Shown here in pieces: positions 7,632-19,190 of a stretch of DNA of 64,000 nt (position 1 is the first letter of the stretch; every line of letters starts with the position of its first letter). Source of the stretch: Bartonella tribocorum CIP 105476 (GTDB lineage: Bacteria; Pseudomonadota; Alphaproteobacteria; Rhizobiales; Rhizobiaceae); NCBI RefSeq assembly GCF_000196435.1, contig NC_010161.1, forward strand, positions 1,674,001-1,738,000, in the 5' to 3' direction. Below the pieces are notes generated by a model. It searched no databases, was not told the DNA's origin, and worked only from the letters and a program-made list of their open reading frames with translations. A program made the position numbers and the translations under genes.

Positions 7632-9458
7632 ATGTATCAATCTTTTGAAGCAATAACAAACCCCACCCATGCCCTCGGACGTATTTCCTCTCTTCGTAAA
7701 GAACTCGATCGGCTTGGACTCGATGGTTTTCTTGTTCCACGAAGCGATGAACATCAAGGAGAATATGTCCCCCCCCATGCTCAACGCCTTAGCTGGCTTA
7801 CTGGTTTTACCGGATCAGCAGGAATCGCTCTTATTTTAAAAAATAAAGCTATTATCTTTACAGATGGACGCTATAAACTCCAAGTTCGCCAACAAACTGA
7901 TCCTCATATTTTTGAATATGAAGATCTCGTAACGTGTACTCCCTCACAATGGCTTGAAAAAAATGGAAAACAACTTTCTATTGGTTTTGATCCATGGCTC
8001 CACACGATCGCCGCTACAGATGCATTGAGAAAATCCTTAGAGATAAAAACAGGTGGAAAGCTTATAGCAGTCCAACAAAATCCCATTGACCTTATTTGGC
8101 ATGATCAACCACCATCACCACAATCTGCCTTATCAATTCATCCTCTTCAATATGCGGGATGGGATAGCGATGAAAAGCTATCTTTAATTCGCAAAAACAT
8201 ACAACAAGCCCGTGCAGATGCTTTTATTTTTACAGATCCCTCCTCTATTGCATGGATATTCAATATACGTGGCAATGATGTTTCCAATACACCTTTTTCT
8301 CTTTGTTTTGCCCTGATACCCGTAGAAGAAATACCAGCCTTATTCATTGATAGCAAAAAGCTTGGTATAGAAGAAAAACAATATCTGGAACGTTATGCAA
8401 AATTATATGAACCAGAACAGTTTATTGTAAAGATCAAAGATTATAATCAAAAAGGCATGATTTTTGCCTTAGATCCACAGTTAACATGCGAAAAGTTACG
8501 CACTGTAATTGAAGAGGATGTAAAATCTTTCATTACACTGACCGACCCTGCTGCTCTACCCCGTGCCATTAAAAATAACACAGAACTAGAAGGGGCGCGG
8601 AGAGCACATCTATGCGATGGTATCGCTCTTACCCGTTTTTTTGCTTGGTTAGACAAACAAACATCAGGCACAATAAGTGAAATTTCTGCTGCTCAGAAAT
8701 TAGAAGAATTTCGTATAAATACAGCAAAAGATATGGGAAAAAAACTTGAAGATCTCTCTTTTGATACAATATCAGCAGCAGGTGCAAATGGAGCGATCAT
8801 CCATTACCGTGTAACGAATGAAACCAATAAACAACTCAAGTCTGGTGAACTTTACCTTGTGGATTCAGGTGGACAATACCGTGATGGTACCACAGATGTC
8901 ACACGCACGGTAGCAATTGGGAATATTGGAGAAGAAGAAAAACGCTGTTTTACTCTGGTCCTAAAAGGCATGATTACTCTTTCAACCGCTTGCTTTCCAA
9001 AAGGAACACGCGGACAAGATATTGATGTTCTAGCACGCATTGCCCTATGGAAAGCCGGTTTTGATTATGCTCATGGCACGGGTCATGGCGTTGGGTCTTA
9101 TCTTTCTGTTCATGAAGGACCACAAAATATTTCATGCAGAGGGAGCCAAGAATTGATCCCTGGAATGATTGTTTCTAATGAACCTGGATATTATCGCGAA
9201 GGTGCTTTTGGTATTCGTATTGAAAATTTACTCATTGTGAAACCAGCACAAAAAATTACTGGTGGAGAGAGAGAAATGCTCTCATTTGAAACACTCACCC
9301 ATTGCCCTATTGATCGACGGTTAATCCTTCCAGAACTTTTGACACAAGAAGAACGACAATGGCTGAATGACTACCATGCGCATGTTTATCAAGTTAATGC
9401 ACCTTTCTTGAACGAAGAAGACAAAAAGTGGATAAAAGAAGCAACAATACCCATTTAA
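7632..9458 (+). CDS. pepP: Xaa-Pro aminopeptidase (aminopeptidase P family, M24)
   Basis: A 608-residue cytosolic metalloaminopeptidase of the long, three-domain type (creatinase-like N-domain 1-150, second domain to about 310, M24 pita-bread catalytic domain about 315-560). Metal ligands are visible: the Asp pair in 'YLVDSGGQYRDGTTDVTRT', His in 'HGTGHGVGSYLSVHEGP', Glu in 'SNEPGYYREG' and Glu in 'GIRIENLL'. The C-terminus has the 'LTQEERQWLNDYH' segment of the eukaryote-like aminopeptidase P1 group. GGACG precedes ATG 7632. It is the last gene of the SCO-prmA run, followed by 0.8 kb of AT-rich sequence without genes. Confidence 0.93.
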   Translation: MYQSFEAITNPTHALGRISSLRKELDRLGLDGFLVPRSDEHQGEYVPPHAQRLSWLTGFTGSAGIALILKNKAIIFTDGRYKLQVRQQTDPHIFEYEDLVTCTPSQWLEKNGKQLSIGFDPWLHTIAATDALRKSLEIKTGGKLIAVQQNPIDLIWHDQPPSPQSALSIHPLQYAGWDSDEKLSLIRKNIQQARADAFIFTDPSSIAWIFNIRGNDVSNTPFSLCFALIPVEEIPALFIDSKKLGIEEKQYLERYAKLYEPEQFIVKIKDYNQKGMIFALDPQLTCEKLRTVIEEDVKSFITLTDPAALPRAIKNNTELEGARRAHLCDGIALTRFFAWLDKQTSGTISEISAAQKLEEFRINTAKDMGKKLEDLSFDTISAAGANGAIIHYRVTNETNKQLKSGELYLVDSGGQYRDGTTDVTRTVAIGNIGEEEKRCFTLVLKGMITLSTACFPKGTRGQDIDVLARIALWKAGFDYAHGTGHGVGSYLSVHEGPQNISCRGSQELIPGMIVSNEPGYYREGAFGIRIENLLIVKPAQKITGGEREMLSFETLTHCPIDRRLILPELLTQEERQWLNDYHAHVYQVNAPFLNEEDKKWIKEATIPI

Positions 9459-10264
9459 ATTAAGCAACCTATAAACTTTTACCCTTTCTACAAAAGACAG
9501 TATCTTTTCTTTTTTAGAGAAAAATATGTATTTGTGTCAGGAAATACAAAAAATATTTTCACAAGATGCTTCAAATTTTTTGCTGGTATGAAAAACGCGA
9601 ACCAAGATAAAATAGAGCAGAATGCGCTTACACGTAGCCACGCTTATCTTGACGACTAATTGGCTTATTACGGTATTTTTATTCTCAATTTTTACCTTTT
9701 GAGTTTAAACTCAAAGTTTCTGCATATTGCCTTGCAAGAATGATCTATATCTTTTTTAAATTTTTGAACCATTTCCAATAATAGTGAACCCTTAATAACA
9801 CGTATTGATATAATTAAATAGAATCAACTATGAAAAAGGAGTTAAGTTATTAAAATTTAAAGGAAGTAGAATGATTATGACATAAGAATTTTAAGTTTTT
9901 TTTTATTTCAATAGTTAACACCACAATATTATTTTCTAAATATTACTGTTGAAAAACAATTCATACACAATTCAACAATATAGATCGTTTTCAACTGCGC
10001 AGTGTGAAAGCAGTATATATGGGAATGTGTATTTGTACCAAAATATGTTATTTAGCTAAAAAATAACAAAAATAATAGAAGGTACGAAAAACTACATAAC
10101 ACAAAAACAGTCATATAAACAAAAAATATTTAGGTTTACTACAAAATTTCACAAATACTCTGAAAAAGACACAATGAAATATATATCTTACGGCTTATCA
10201 TGGCAACAAACTCTAAGCACATATCTTAATAATCTATATCCTTATACAGCATTTTAGCAGTAAA
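9459..10264. other. AT-rich spacer without recognisable genes
   Basis: About 800 bases with stops in all frames. I see no RNA gene, no convincing terminator and no recognisable gene remnant. It separates the SCO-prmA-pepP run from the unrecognised two-gene unit and may hold the promoter of that unit. Confidence 0.5.
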
Positions 10265-10738
10265 GTGATTATTCTAATGCGTGTAATTTTATTTTGTTCT
10301 GTAATATTATTATTTGGATACTATATTGGGACTTCTGTATTGAAGGAAATTATTACATCTAAGCGAGTTCCTCTTGCTGTATTTTCTGAAAGTCCAGTCA
10401 TTACTCCAAATCAGTACAATACATTATACGAAGAGTACGTAAAGACACAATATCCTTATAATATATACGAAAAGCGCCTAGAAATTGCAAAAAAATATCT
10501 GGATAATAAGAGTTATGGTGTATATCATGTTCTAACTCCTGGTATGATAGTGCTAATTCCTGAAAATACAAATCTTATCCATACAAAAGTTGTTTGGTGT
10601 GCATGCCTTGTGGATTTATTACAGGGAAAGTATAATAAGAAATTTCCAGCGTTATCCCTACCCACCTACATACATAAGCTACGCTCTCAATATAATTGGA
10701 AAGAAAGCGATTTCGTTTGGGCAAAAATTTGGTCATGA
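10265..10738 (+). CDS. Hypothetical membrane-anchored protein (first gene of an overlapping pair)
   Basis: I do not recognise this 157-residue protein. A hydrophobic N-terminal segment (residues about 5-25, RVILFCSVILLFGYYIGTSV) looks like an uncleaved signal anchor. The rest is polar, rich in Tyr and Lys, with 'YHVLTPGMIVLIPENT', 'KVVWCACLVDLLQGKYN' and 'NWKESDFVWAKIW'. It probably faces the periplasm. An in-frame ATG five codons later (10280) is an alternative start. Its TGA overlaps the ATG of the next gene (ATGA at 10735-10738), which argues for translational coupling and that both are real. Codon use is more AT-rich than in the flanking core genes, suggesting a lineage-specific or acquired gene. 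Confidence 0.6.
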   Translation: MIILMRVILFCSVILLFGYYIGTSVLKEIITSKRVPLAVFSESPVITPNQYNTLYEEYVKTQYPYNIYEKRLEIAKKYLDNKSYGVYHVLTPGMIVLIPENTNLIHTKVVWCACLVDLLQGKYNKKFPALSLPTYIHKLRSQYNWKESDFVWAKIWS

Positions 10739-10965
10739 ACTCAACAGATCCAATGTTAAAGTACGCTCAAATGCTGTTTGATTATGAAATTTTATCATAC
10801 CAAATACTAGCTTTAATAAATGAGATTTCCCGTGCTGAGAAATTTGAAAGAGATAAAGGTAATCAAGAAAAAAATTATGATGCTAGACGCATTAGGGAAT
10901 ACCCGAAATTTTGTAATGAAATTGGGCAAGTGTACCATATAATGATGCCTGACAAATATAGATAA
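10735..10965 (+). CDS. Hypothetical small soluble protein (second gene of an overlapping pair)
   Basis: An unrecognised 76-residue, charged, probably all-helical protein without membrane segment ('MLFDYEILSYQILALINEIS', 'ARRIREYPKFCNEIGQ'). ATG 10735 lies in the ATGA overlap with the upstream gene. A membrane-anchored protein coupled to a small soluble helical partner could be an effector with chaperone or immunity protein, or a paired regulator; nothing in the sequence decides this. It could also be a frameshifted tail of the first gene, but the clean ATGA overlap speaks against that. Confidence 0.5.
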   Translation: MNSTDPMLKYAQMLFDYEILSYQILALINEISRAEKFERDKGNQEKNYDARRIREYPKFCNEIGQVYHIMMPDKYR

Positions 10966-11243
10966 AATCATGATACATATCCGAAACACGACCGCTATTT
11001 GTTATATATAATGATCAATAGTCTTTATATGGACTAAACACACCAATAATGAACAGCTAAACGATTAATCTCTTATTTTCTTTATGTGGAAGCTTTCGTT
11101 GCCCTGAAGAACAATGTTTTACAACACTAAAAAGAGTGATAGGATTCCTTAAGAGCTATATATTAACTTTTACTGTCAGGAAATTACACTCGATAAAGCA
11201 CGATAAATGCCCGTGAATTATTGTTCGTGAAGGGGATTTATCC

Positions 11244-13451
<2,208 letters not shown>

Positions 13452-13536
13452 TCATCATGAAGTAAATTCAAATGAATACATGCTCATCAGTAAAATAATC
13501 GATAAGCGATATTTTATCATTGAATCACTTAAACCC

Positions 13537-15198
13537 TCATGCCAAAAGCTTTTGAGCAGCAGCCCGCGCTTCATCAGTAATCTGTTCTCCTGCCAACATA
13601 CGGGCAATTTCTTCTGCACGCTCCTGCTTTTCCATTTTATGGATAGCCGTAGCAAAGCGCCCTTTATCATGACTCTCAATCTTTGAAATAAGAAAATGAC
13701 TATGCGCCTTTGACGCGACTTGTGGTGCATGGGTAATAGCAAAAACCTGAATCTTTTCCGACAAACGTTGCAACCGTTGCCCAATAGCCGCTGCAACAGC
13801 GCCCCCAGCGCCTGTATCAATTTCATCAAAAATCAGTGTAGGAGCAGATCCACGATCAGATAACACAACCTTTAATGCGAGTAAAAAACGAGACAACTCA
13901 CCGCCAGAAGCCACACTCAGCATAGGACCAGCACATGTTCCAGGATTTGTTCGAACCCAATATTCAATACGATCACACCCCTCCGCACTTCGCCTTTCAA
14001 CATCAGTCTGCATTTCAACAATAAATTCTGCCTTTTCTAATTTCAACGCCGGCAACTCAGCCATAACACTTTCAGATAAATGCTTTGCTGTTTCCCGACG
14101 CTTTATTGTTAAGACTTCTGCCAATGTATCATAATTTTTTTTTGCCTGCTCTGCCTCATCTTCAAAACGTGTTAACGTGTTCTGAGCCTCTTCAAAATCC
14201 GTAAGTTCAGCATCCATTTTATCGCGCAACTGGACCAATTCATCGGCAGAGACCTGATATTTACGAGCAAAACCGCGAAGCGTAAAAAGGCGTTCTTCTA
14301 TCCGTTCCAATTCATCAGGTTCAAAATCCAATGCCCGCATTGCCGCCTCAATTCCCTCCTGTGCTGTTGCAAGTGCACACAATGCCTCATCAATAGATTT
14401 CACCACTGGTGCAATGAGCTCCTCTGCCTCAGGAATTTTCCGCTCTAAGCGCCTTACCAAATTAGAAAGCATTGGAATGGGCGATTTTTGACCACTTAAA
14501 AGATCATCCGCTTCTTTAATATCCGTCGCTATTTTTTCTAATTTTAGCATATCTGCGCGACGAAGAGAGAGAGCCTCCTCTTCACCAACTTGAAAATCAA
14601 GCTTTTCAAGTTCTTCCACACACGCACGCAGATAATCCATCTCGCGCGTTGCATTTTCCACTTTAAGACGCTGTTTTTGCAAACGCTCTTCACATTCATG
14701 CCATACCCGATAACACTGGCGCAAATTTTCGACTTCATCTTCAAGCCCACCAAAAGCATCTAGTAATTGGCGATGTATAGCAACATCAACAAGCGCACGA
14801 TCATCATGCTGTCCATGGATTTCAACCAGAAGACGGCCAACACTCCGCATTAAGGAAACACTTGCCACCTGATCATTGATAAAAACACGACTACGACCAT
14901 CACTCGATTGCACACGCCGTAAAATAATATCGCCCTCATCATCAAAACCATTCTCACGAATAAGCTGACGTGCAGGATGTGAAATAGGGACATCAAAAAC
15001 AGCCGTAACCTGCCCCCGGTCAGTACCATGACGCACAAGCGAAGCATCCCCCCGTCCTCCAAGAGCAAGAGACAAAGCATCAAGGAGAATAGATTTTCCC
15101 GCCCCTGTTTCTCCAGTTAAAACCGTCAACCCCGCCGTAAAATGAATATCGAGCGTTTCGATCAAAACAATATTATGAATCGAAAGCTGTATCAGCAT
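13537..15198 (-). CDS. recN: DNA repair protein RecN
   Basis: SMC-like ATPase for double-strand break repair. Walker A GETGAGKSILLDALSLALGG (about 30-50), long coiled-coil arms in the middle ('LRQCYRVWHECEERLQKQRL', 'FEEAQNTLTRFEDEAEQAKK'), ABC signature 'SVASGGELSRFLLALK', Walker B 'PTLIFDEIDTGAGG' and 'FAITHAPQVASKAHSHFLI' near the end. 553 residues, normal length. It starts 6 bases after the bamD stop, so the two are clearly co-transcribed; a recN-ligA pair downstream of bamD is common in Rhizobiales. Confidence 0.96.
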   Translation of the reverse strand: MLIQLSIHNIVLIETLDIHFTAGLTVLTGETGAGKSILLDALSLALGGRGDASLVRHGTDRGQVTAVFDVPISHPARQLIRENGFDDEGDIILRRVQSSDGRSRVFINDQVASVSLMRSVGRLLVEIHGQHDDRALVDVAIHRQLLDAFGGLEDEVENLRQCYRVWHECEERLQKQRLKVENATREMDYLRACVEELEKLDFQVGEEEALSLRRADMLKLEKIATDIKEADDLLSGQKSPIPMLSNLVRRLERKIPEAEELIAPVVKSIDEALCALATAQEGIEAAMRALDFEPDELERIEERLFTLRGFARKYQVSADELVQLRDKMDAELTDFEEAQNTLTRFEDEAEQAKKNYDTLAEVLTIKRRETAKHLSESVMAELPALKLEKAEFIVEMQTDVERRSAEGCDRIEYWVRTNPGTCAGPMLSVASGGELSRFLLALKVVLSDRGSAPTLIFDEIDTGAGGAVAAAIGQRLQRLSEKIQVFAITHAPQVASKAHSHFLISKIESHDKGRFATAIHKMEKQERAEEIARMLAGEQITDEARAAAQKLLA

Positions 15199-15204
15199 AG
15201 AGAA

Positions 15205-16098
15205 TCAACGTGCCCTCTTCTTATCACCACCTAAAGCATGTGAGATCCAAGAAGTTTTGTGCTCCTGTGGTACTATTTTATTCTTCTGCAAGAGATTATA
15301 AGAAAATTTATACCACTCACTTTGGGGATAATTACGTCCTAAAATAGCGGCTGCCGTCTGTGCTTCCGCCGTTAAACCAAGAGCAAGATTAACTTCTGTT
15401 AAACGGAAAAGCGCCTCTTCAATTTGATTTGTATCGGAATACTCTTCAACGACAGTACGAAACCGTCTACTTGCAGCAAGATAGCGCCGCCCCTCTTCAT
15501 AATAACGGCCAATCTGCATTTCTTTACCAGCCAGCTGTTCACGCCCGAAACGTATTTTATCCTTAGCATCCTTGACATATTCAGAATTCGGATAACGCTC
15601 TATAAGGAGCTGCATCGCAGCAATAGCACGTTTCGTATCACGTTGATCACGCGTAACATCAGGAATCCGACGGAAAGAAGAAAGACCAATAATATAGTAC
15701 GCATAAGCCGAGTCAGTAGACCCTGGATAAAGCGTAATATAGCGTTGAGCCATACTAATTGAATCATCATACTTTCCAAGCCGATAATTTGTAAAAGCAC
15801 CCATGACTAAAGATTTACGTCCCCAGTCTGTATAAGCGTACTGTTTTTCAATCTTCAAAAATTTTTTCGCTGCATCTGCAAGACGCCCACTCTCAAGGCT
15901 GGCAAGCCCCTGATTATAGAGAACATCTGGTGGATCTATTTTCAAAACATAAGCAGATGGATCAAGGGTATTTTTCTCTTTAAAGAGACATCCTGCTAAC
16001 ATACAAGTACTTCCCAAAAGCATCACCCCCAATATTTTGCGTACAATATTAGATTTTCTATATGCCATATTTCTAATGTACACATGAGATTTTTTCAT
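15205..16098 (-). CDS. bamD: Outer membrane protein assembly factor BamD
   Basis: A TPR lipoprotein of the BAM complex, which inserts beta-barrel proteins into the outer membrane. The N-terminus has a lipoprotein signal, VMLLGSTCMLAGC, with Cys as lipidation site (about residue 37). TPR repeats follow ('LYNQGLASLESGRLADAAKK', 'SYVLK...PPDVLYNQ'-type spacing, 'RRFRTVVEEYSDTNQIEEAL', 'LRLTEVNLALGL'-like segments). Length 297 is usual. ATG 16098 has GGAGG 11 bases upstream; ATG 16068 is the alternative and would give a more typical signal peptide length. It lies between lpxC and recN on the same strand. Confidence 0.92.
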   Translation of the reverse strand: MKKSHVYIRNMAYRKSNIVRKILGVMLLGSTCMLAGCLFKEKNTLDPSAYVLKIDPPDVLYNQGLASLESGRLADAAKKFLKIEKQYAYTDWGRKSLVMGAFTNYRLGKYDDSISMAQRYITLYPGSTDSAYAYYIIGLSSFRRIPDVTRDQRDTKRAIAAMQLLIERYPNSEYVKDAKDKIRFGREQLAGKEMQIGRYYEEGRRYLAASRRFRTVVEEYSDTNQIEEALFRLTEVNLALGLTAEAQTAAAILGRNYPQSEWYKFSYNLLQKNKIVPQEHKTSWISHALGGDKKRAR

Positions 16099-16259
16099 AA
16101 TTTTTCCGGCCTCCAGAGAATATCACCTTGTAGCAAAAATAATTTGTTAAAAGTTTTTATACCATATCACTTTAAAATGCACATAACCAATTTAGCAGTT
16201 TAGGTCAATCATCCCCTTAAAAATCAAATAAACGATAAAAAAGTCTTGTCAATTTTCTT

Positions 16260-17144
16260 TTATTCTTTCTCTAAAGAGTTTTTTTCATAATATGATTCGT
16301 CTGCCAAAACCGCTCTCACCAATTGTGCATTAATTCTATGCCCACTACAATAAGAACGAAATAATCCAATAAAAGGGCCTCCGAGCAAAGCAGTATCACC
16401 AATCGCATCAAGCATCTTGTGCCGAACAAACTCATTTTCCCAATAAGGACCATCGGGATTTAAAATTTTGTCATTAAGACCAATAACAAGAGAATTTTCC
16501 AAAGAAGCACCTCTCGCCTTTCCAGAAAGTCGTAATTTTTCCACGTCTTTTATAAAACCAAAAGTGCGCGCACGTGACAAATCATCTCGAAATCCTCGTG
16601 TAGTAAAATCAAAACTGAAATGTTGCTTACCAATAGCAGCAGAAGGAAAAGAGATCGTTACATCAAAACGACGCCCATCAAATGGCAAAAACTCTGCAAA
16701 ACCATGCGCTCCTTCAACCCGCAACGGCTTTTTTATAATGAAATAGGAACGCAATGCATTCTGCTGGACAAAGCCAGCATCTTCAAAAGCTTGGCAATAT
16801 TGCCATGCTGAACCATCCAAAATAGGGATCTCATTATGCGACACTTCAATAACAAGATTGTCCAAATTATAAGCCGCAATAGCTGCCATCAAATGTTCAA
16901 TTGTTTCAACCCTTAGCTCTCCATCTCCAAGCATGGTTGATAACTCGGTTTCTCCCGTTTGCGATACATGGGCCTGAAATATTTTCTCTGTTCCATCTAA
17001 TCCACAACGCTTAAAAATAATACCACACCCAACATCAGCGGGACAAACCTTTACCACTGACAAACAGCCACTGTGAACGCCAATCCCCTTAAATGTCACT
17101 GCTTTTTTAAGAGTAGACTGATATTTTGGTAGCAAGTTCATCAT
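16260..17144 (-). CDS. lpxC: UDP-3-O-acyl-N-acetylglucosamine deacetylase
   Basis: Zinc enzyme of the committed step of lipid A synthesis. Motifs: 'KKAVTFKGIGVHSG' at the N-terminus, zinc His in 'VETIEHLMAAIAAYNLDN', 'DGSAWQYCQAFEDAG', 'RARTFGFIKDVEKLR', zinc ligands in 'FVRHKMLDAIGDTALLGGPF' (H and D) and the catalytic His in 'CSGHRINAQLVRAVLAD'. 294 residues, normal. It follows ftsZ after a terminator hairpin, so it probably has its own promoter within 17145-17223, though no clear -35/-10 pair is visible there. Confidence 0.96.
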   Translation of the reverse strand: MMNLLPKYQSTLKKAVTFKGIGVHSGCLSVVKVCPADVGCGIIFKRCGLDGTEKIFQAHVSQTGETELSTMLGDGELRVETIEHLMAAIAAYNLDNLVIEVSHNEIPILDGSAWQYCQAFEDAGFVQQNALRSYFIIKKPLRVEGAHGFAEFLPFDGRRFDVTISFPSAAIGKQHFSFDFTTRGFRDDLSRARTFGFIKDVEKLRLSGKARGASLENSLVIGLNDKILNPDGPYWENEFVRHKMLDAIGDTALLGGPFIGLFRSYCSGHRINAQLVRAVLADESYYEKNSLEKE

Positions 17145-17223
17145 ATTATTTTATTATATTTTTTACGCCTTTTAACAAAGTTTATAAAACTATTATAAAA
17201 AATAGTCATAGTAAATAATAAAG

Positions 17224-17247
17224 AACCCGCTTATAATTAAGCGGGTT
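17224..17247 (-). terminator. Rho-independent terminator after ftsZ
   Basis: The 10-bp stem AACCCGCTTA / TAAGCGGGTT has the 4-base loop ATTA when read on the minus strand, and is followed on that strand by CTTTATTATTT. It lies 107 bases after the ftsZ stop and separates the dcw cluster from lpxC. Confidence 0.85.
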
Positions 17248-17354
17248 TGAAAAAGTAAAGTATTTTATCCAAAAAACAGTATATTTTATTGTATAATTTC
17301 TAATTTAGCATCAAAGATGATCATAATATTTCTTACTGCCTCATTTTTTATCAA

Positions 17355-19127
17355 TTAATTTACCTGACGACGTAAAAATGCTGGTATTTCTAACTGATCT
17401 TCTTCACTGATAAAAGTACGCTGATCTTGTGGCACCTGAGGATGCAACTCACCAGAACGGCGTGGAACATAAACAGAAGCATCTTGAGAAAGCGCCTGAG
17501 AATTTTTATTGTAAACATGAGACTCTTGCTGCTGTGACGATCTCACAGCAGGTTCCAACCTTGCTTCTGGCTCTGCTTCCTCACGATGTGTCAAGCTCTG
17601 TTTCAAACGCTGCCAAAGATTACGAGGACTTTGATCAGTCACAGATGTTCTTTGACTTTGTCCATGAGCAACAGGAGGAAAATCCTTCAACTCAGGCATA
17701 CGCATTGGTGCGCGCGTTTGCATCTGTTGCATTTGTTTTGGTTGCACTGGCTTTTCTTTTTGCTTCACGATCCCGGTCATCTCATCAAGAACATGCGCTG
17801 TTGCCTCCATGCTCACAGGAGCCGTCATAGCTTGTTGAGAACCTCGATTTACTTGCATACGTGGACCATTTGATATCTGATCCTGCACAGCATTTGAACC
17901 ATAGGCAACAGTTTTTGTCGCACTGCGTGTCATCATTGCTTCTGCAGGTTGTGCAAAAATTTGACTTTTGGGACGAAACTGTTCTCCTGTTGGCTTCTCC
18001 TTTTCTATTTCAAGTGATTCAATAACTTCTACCATTGATTCAGAACGCAAGGGTGATGATTGAACATGAAAAGAACCGTGTGGCGTTCCAGGATCGTTCT
18101 TGCGTATTGAAGAGGTTGATCTTTGAAGCTGAGGCTGAGAAGACTGAATCACATCACTAACCTCACGATCAATACCGGTAGCAACCACGGATACACGAAT
18201 AACCCCTTCCAATGACTCATCATCAATGGCCCCAAAGATCACATTCGCATCAGCATCCACTTCTTCACGAATACGATTAGCAGCTTCATCCACCTCGAAG
18301 AGAGTCATATCACGCCCCCCCGTAATAGAAATCAATAAACCACGTGCTCCACGCATAGAGGTATCATCCAACAATGGGTTGGCAATAGCAGCTTCAGCAG
18401 CAGCCAAAGCACGCCCTTCACCAGATGCTTCCCCCGTTCCCATCATAGCTCGGCCCATTTCATGCATAACAGAACGAACATCAGCAAAATCGAGGTTAAT
18501 CAAGCCTTCTTTAATCATCAAATCTGTAATGGAAGCAACCCCAGAATAAAGCACTTGATCAGCCATAGCAAAAGCATCAGCAAATGTTGTCTTATCATTT
18601 GCAATACGGAAAAGATTTTGATTGGGAATAACAATCAATGTATCGACAGACTTTTGTAATTCTTCAATACCAGCCTCTGCCGTTTTCATACGACGAGCCC
18701 CTTCAAACTGAAAGGGCTTTGTCACAACACCAACAGTCAAAATACCTTTTTCACGCGCTGCGCGAGCAACAACGGGAGCAGCCCCTGTTCCAGTACCTCC
18801 CCCCATACCAGCAGTAATAAAAACCATATGAGAGTCTGCAAGATGATCGATAATTTCATCAATACATTCTTCTGCCGCCGCTTGTCCAACTTCTGGTAAA
18901 GCCCCAGCACCCAAACCTTCTGTCACAGCAGCACCAAGCTGGATAACACGTTCAGCTTTTGACATAGCCAAAGCCTGTGCATCCGTATTTGCAACAACAA
19001 AGTCAACTCCCTGAAGACCAGCATTAATCATATTATTCACGGCATTCCCGCCACCACCTCCAACACCAAAAACGGTAATGCGTGGCTTCAATTCCGCGAT
19101 ATCTGGCCGATGCAGATTAATCGTCAT
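17355..19127 (-). CDS. ftsZ: Cell division protein FtsZ, long form
   Basis: Tubulin-like GTPase that builds the division ring. The GTPase core (about 10-315) has '[14 protein letters not shown]' (21-34), the tubulin signature [13 protein letters not shown] (about 108-120), '[12 protein letters not shown]' and '[11 protein letters not shown]'. A long, Gln/Ser/Pro-rich unstructured linker of some 245 residues follows. The conserved C-terminal peptide for FtsA and partners is present ('[11 protein letters not shown]'). The start at ATG 19127 (590 residues) is chosen because AGAAGGA lies just upstream and the core then begins as in other FtsZ; an ATG 8 codons earlier is in frame. It is much longer than E. 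coli FtsZ (383), as known for Bartonella and related rhizobial FtsZ. Last gene of the dcw cluster. Confidence 0.96.
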   Translation of the reverse strand: MTINLHRPDIAELKPRITVFGVGGGGGNAVNNMINAGLQGVDFVVANTDAQALAMSKAERVIQLGAAVTEGLGAGALPEVGQAAAEECIDEIIDHLADSHMVFITAGMGGGTGTGAAPVVARAAREKGILTVGVVTKPFQFEGARRMKTAEAGIEELQKSVDTLIVIPNQNLFRIANDKTTFADAFAMADQVLYSGVASITDLMIKEGLINLDFADVRSVMHEMGRAMMGTGEASGEGRALAAAEAAIANPLLDDTSMRGARGLLISITGGRDMTLFEVDEAANRIREEVDADANVIFGAIDDESLEGVIRVSVVATGIDREVSDVIQSSQPQLQRSTSSIRKNDPGTPHGSFHVQSSPLRSESMVEVIESLEIEKEKPTGEQFRPKSQIFAQPAEAMMTRSATKTVAYGSNAVQDQISNGPRMQVNRGSQQAMTAPVSMEATAHVLDEMTGIVKQKEKPVQPKQMQQMQTRAPMRMPELKDFPPVAHGQSQRTSVTDQSPRNLWQRLKQSLTHREEAEPEARLEPAVRSSQQQESHVYNKNSQALSQDASVYVPRRSGELHPQVPQDQRTFISEEDQLEIPAFLRRQVN

Positions 19128-19190
19128 TTTCTTTTCCTTCTCATAAGACACCGCAAGCCAAAGCGATGAAATTTATCCAACTAGACTTAA

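Noticed and set aside
10241..10256. 16-base match CTTATACAGCATTTTA, also at 63751-63766
   Set aside because: Two copies of a 16-mer in 64 kb of AT-rich DNA can occur by chance; no further shared context was found.
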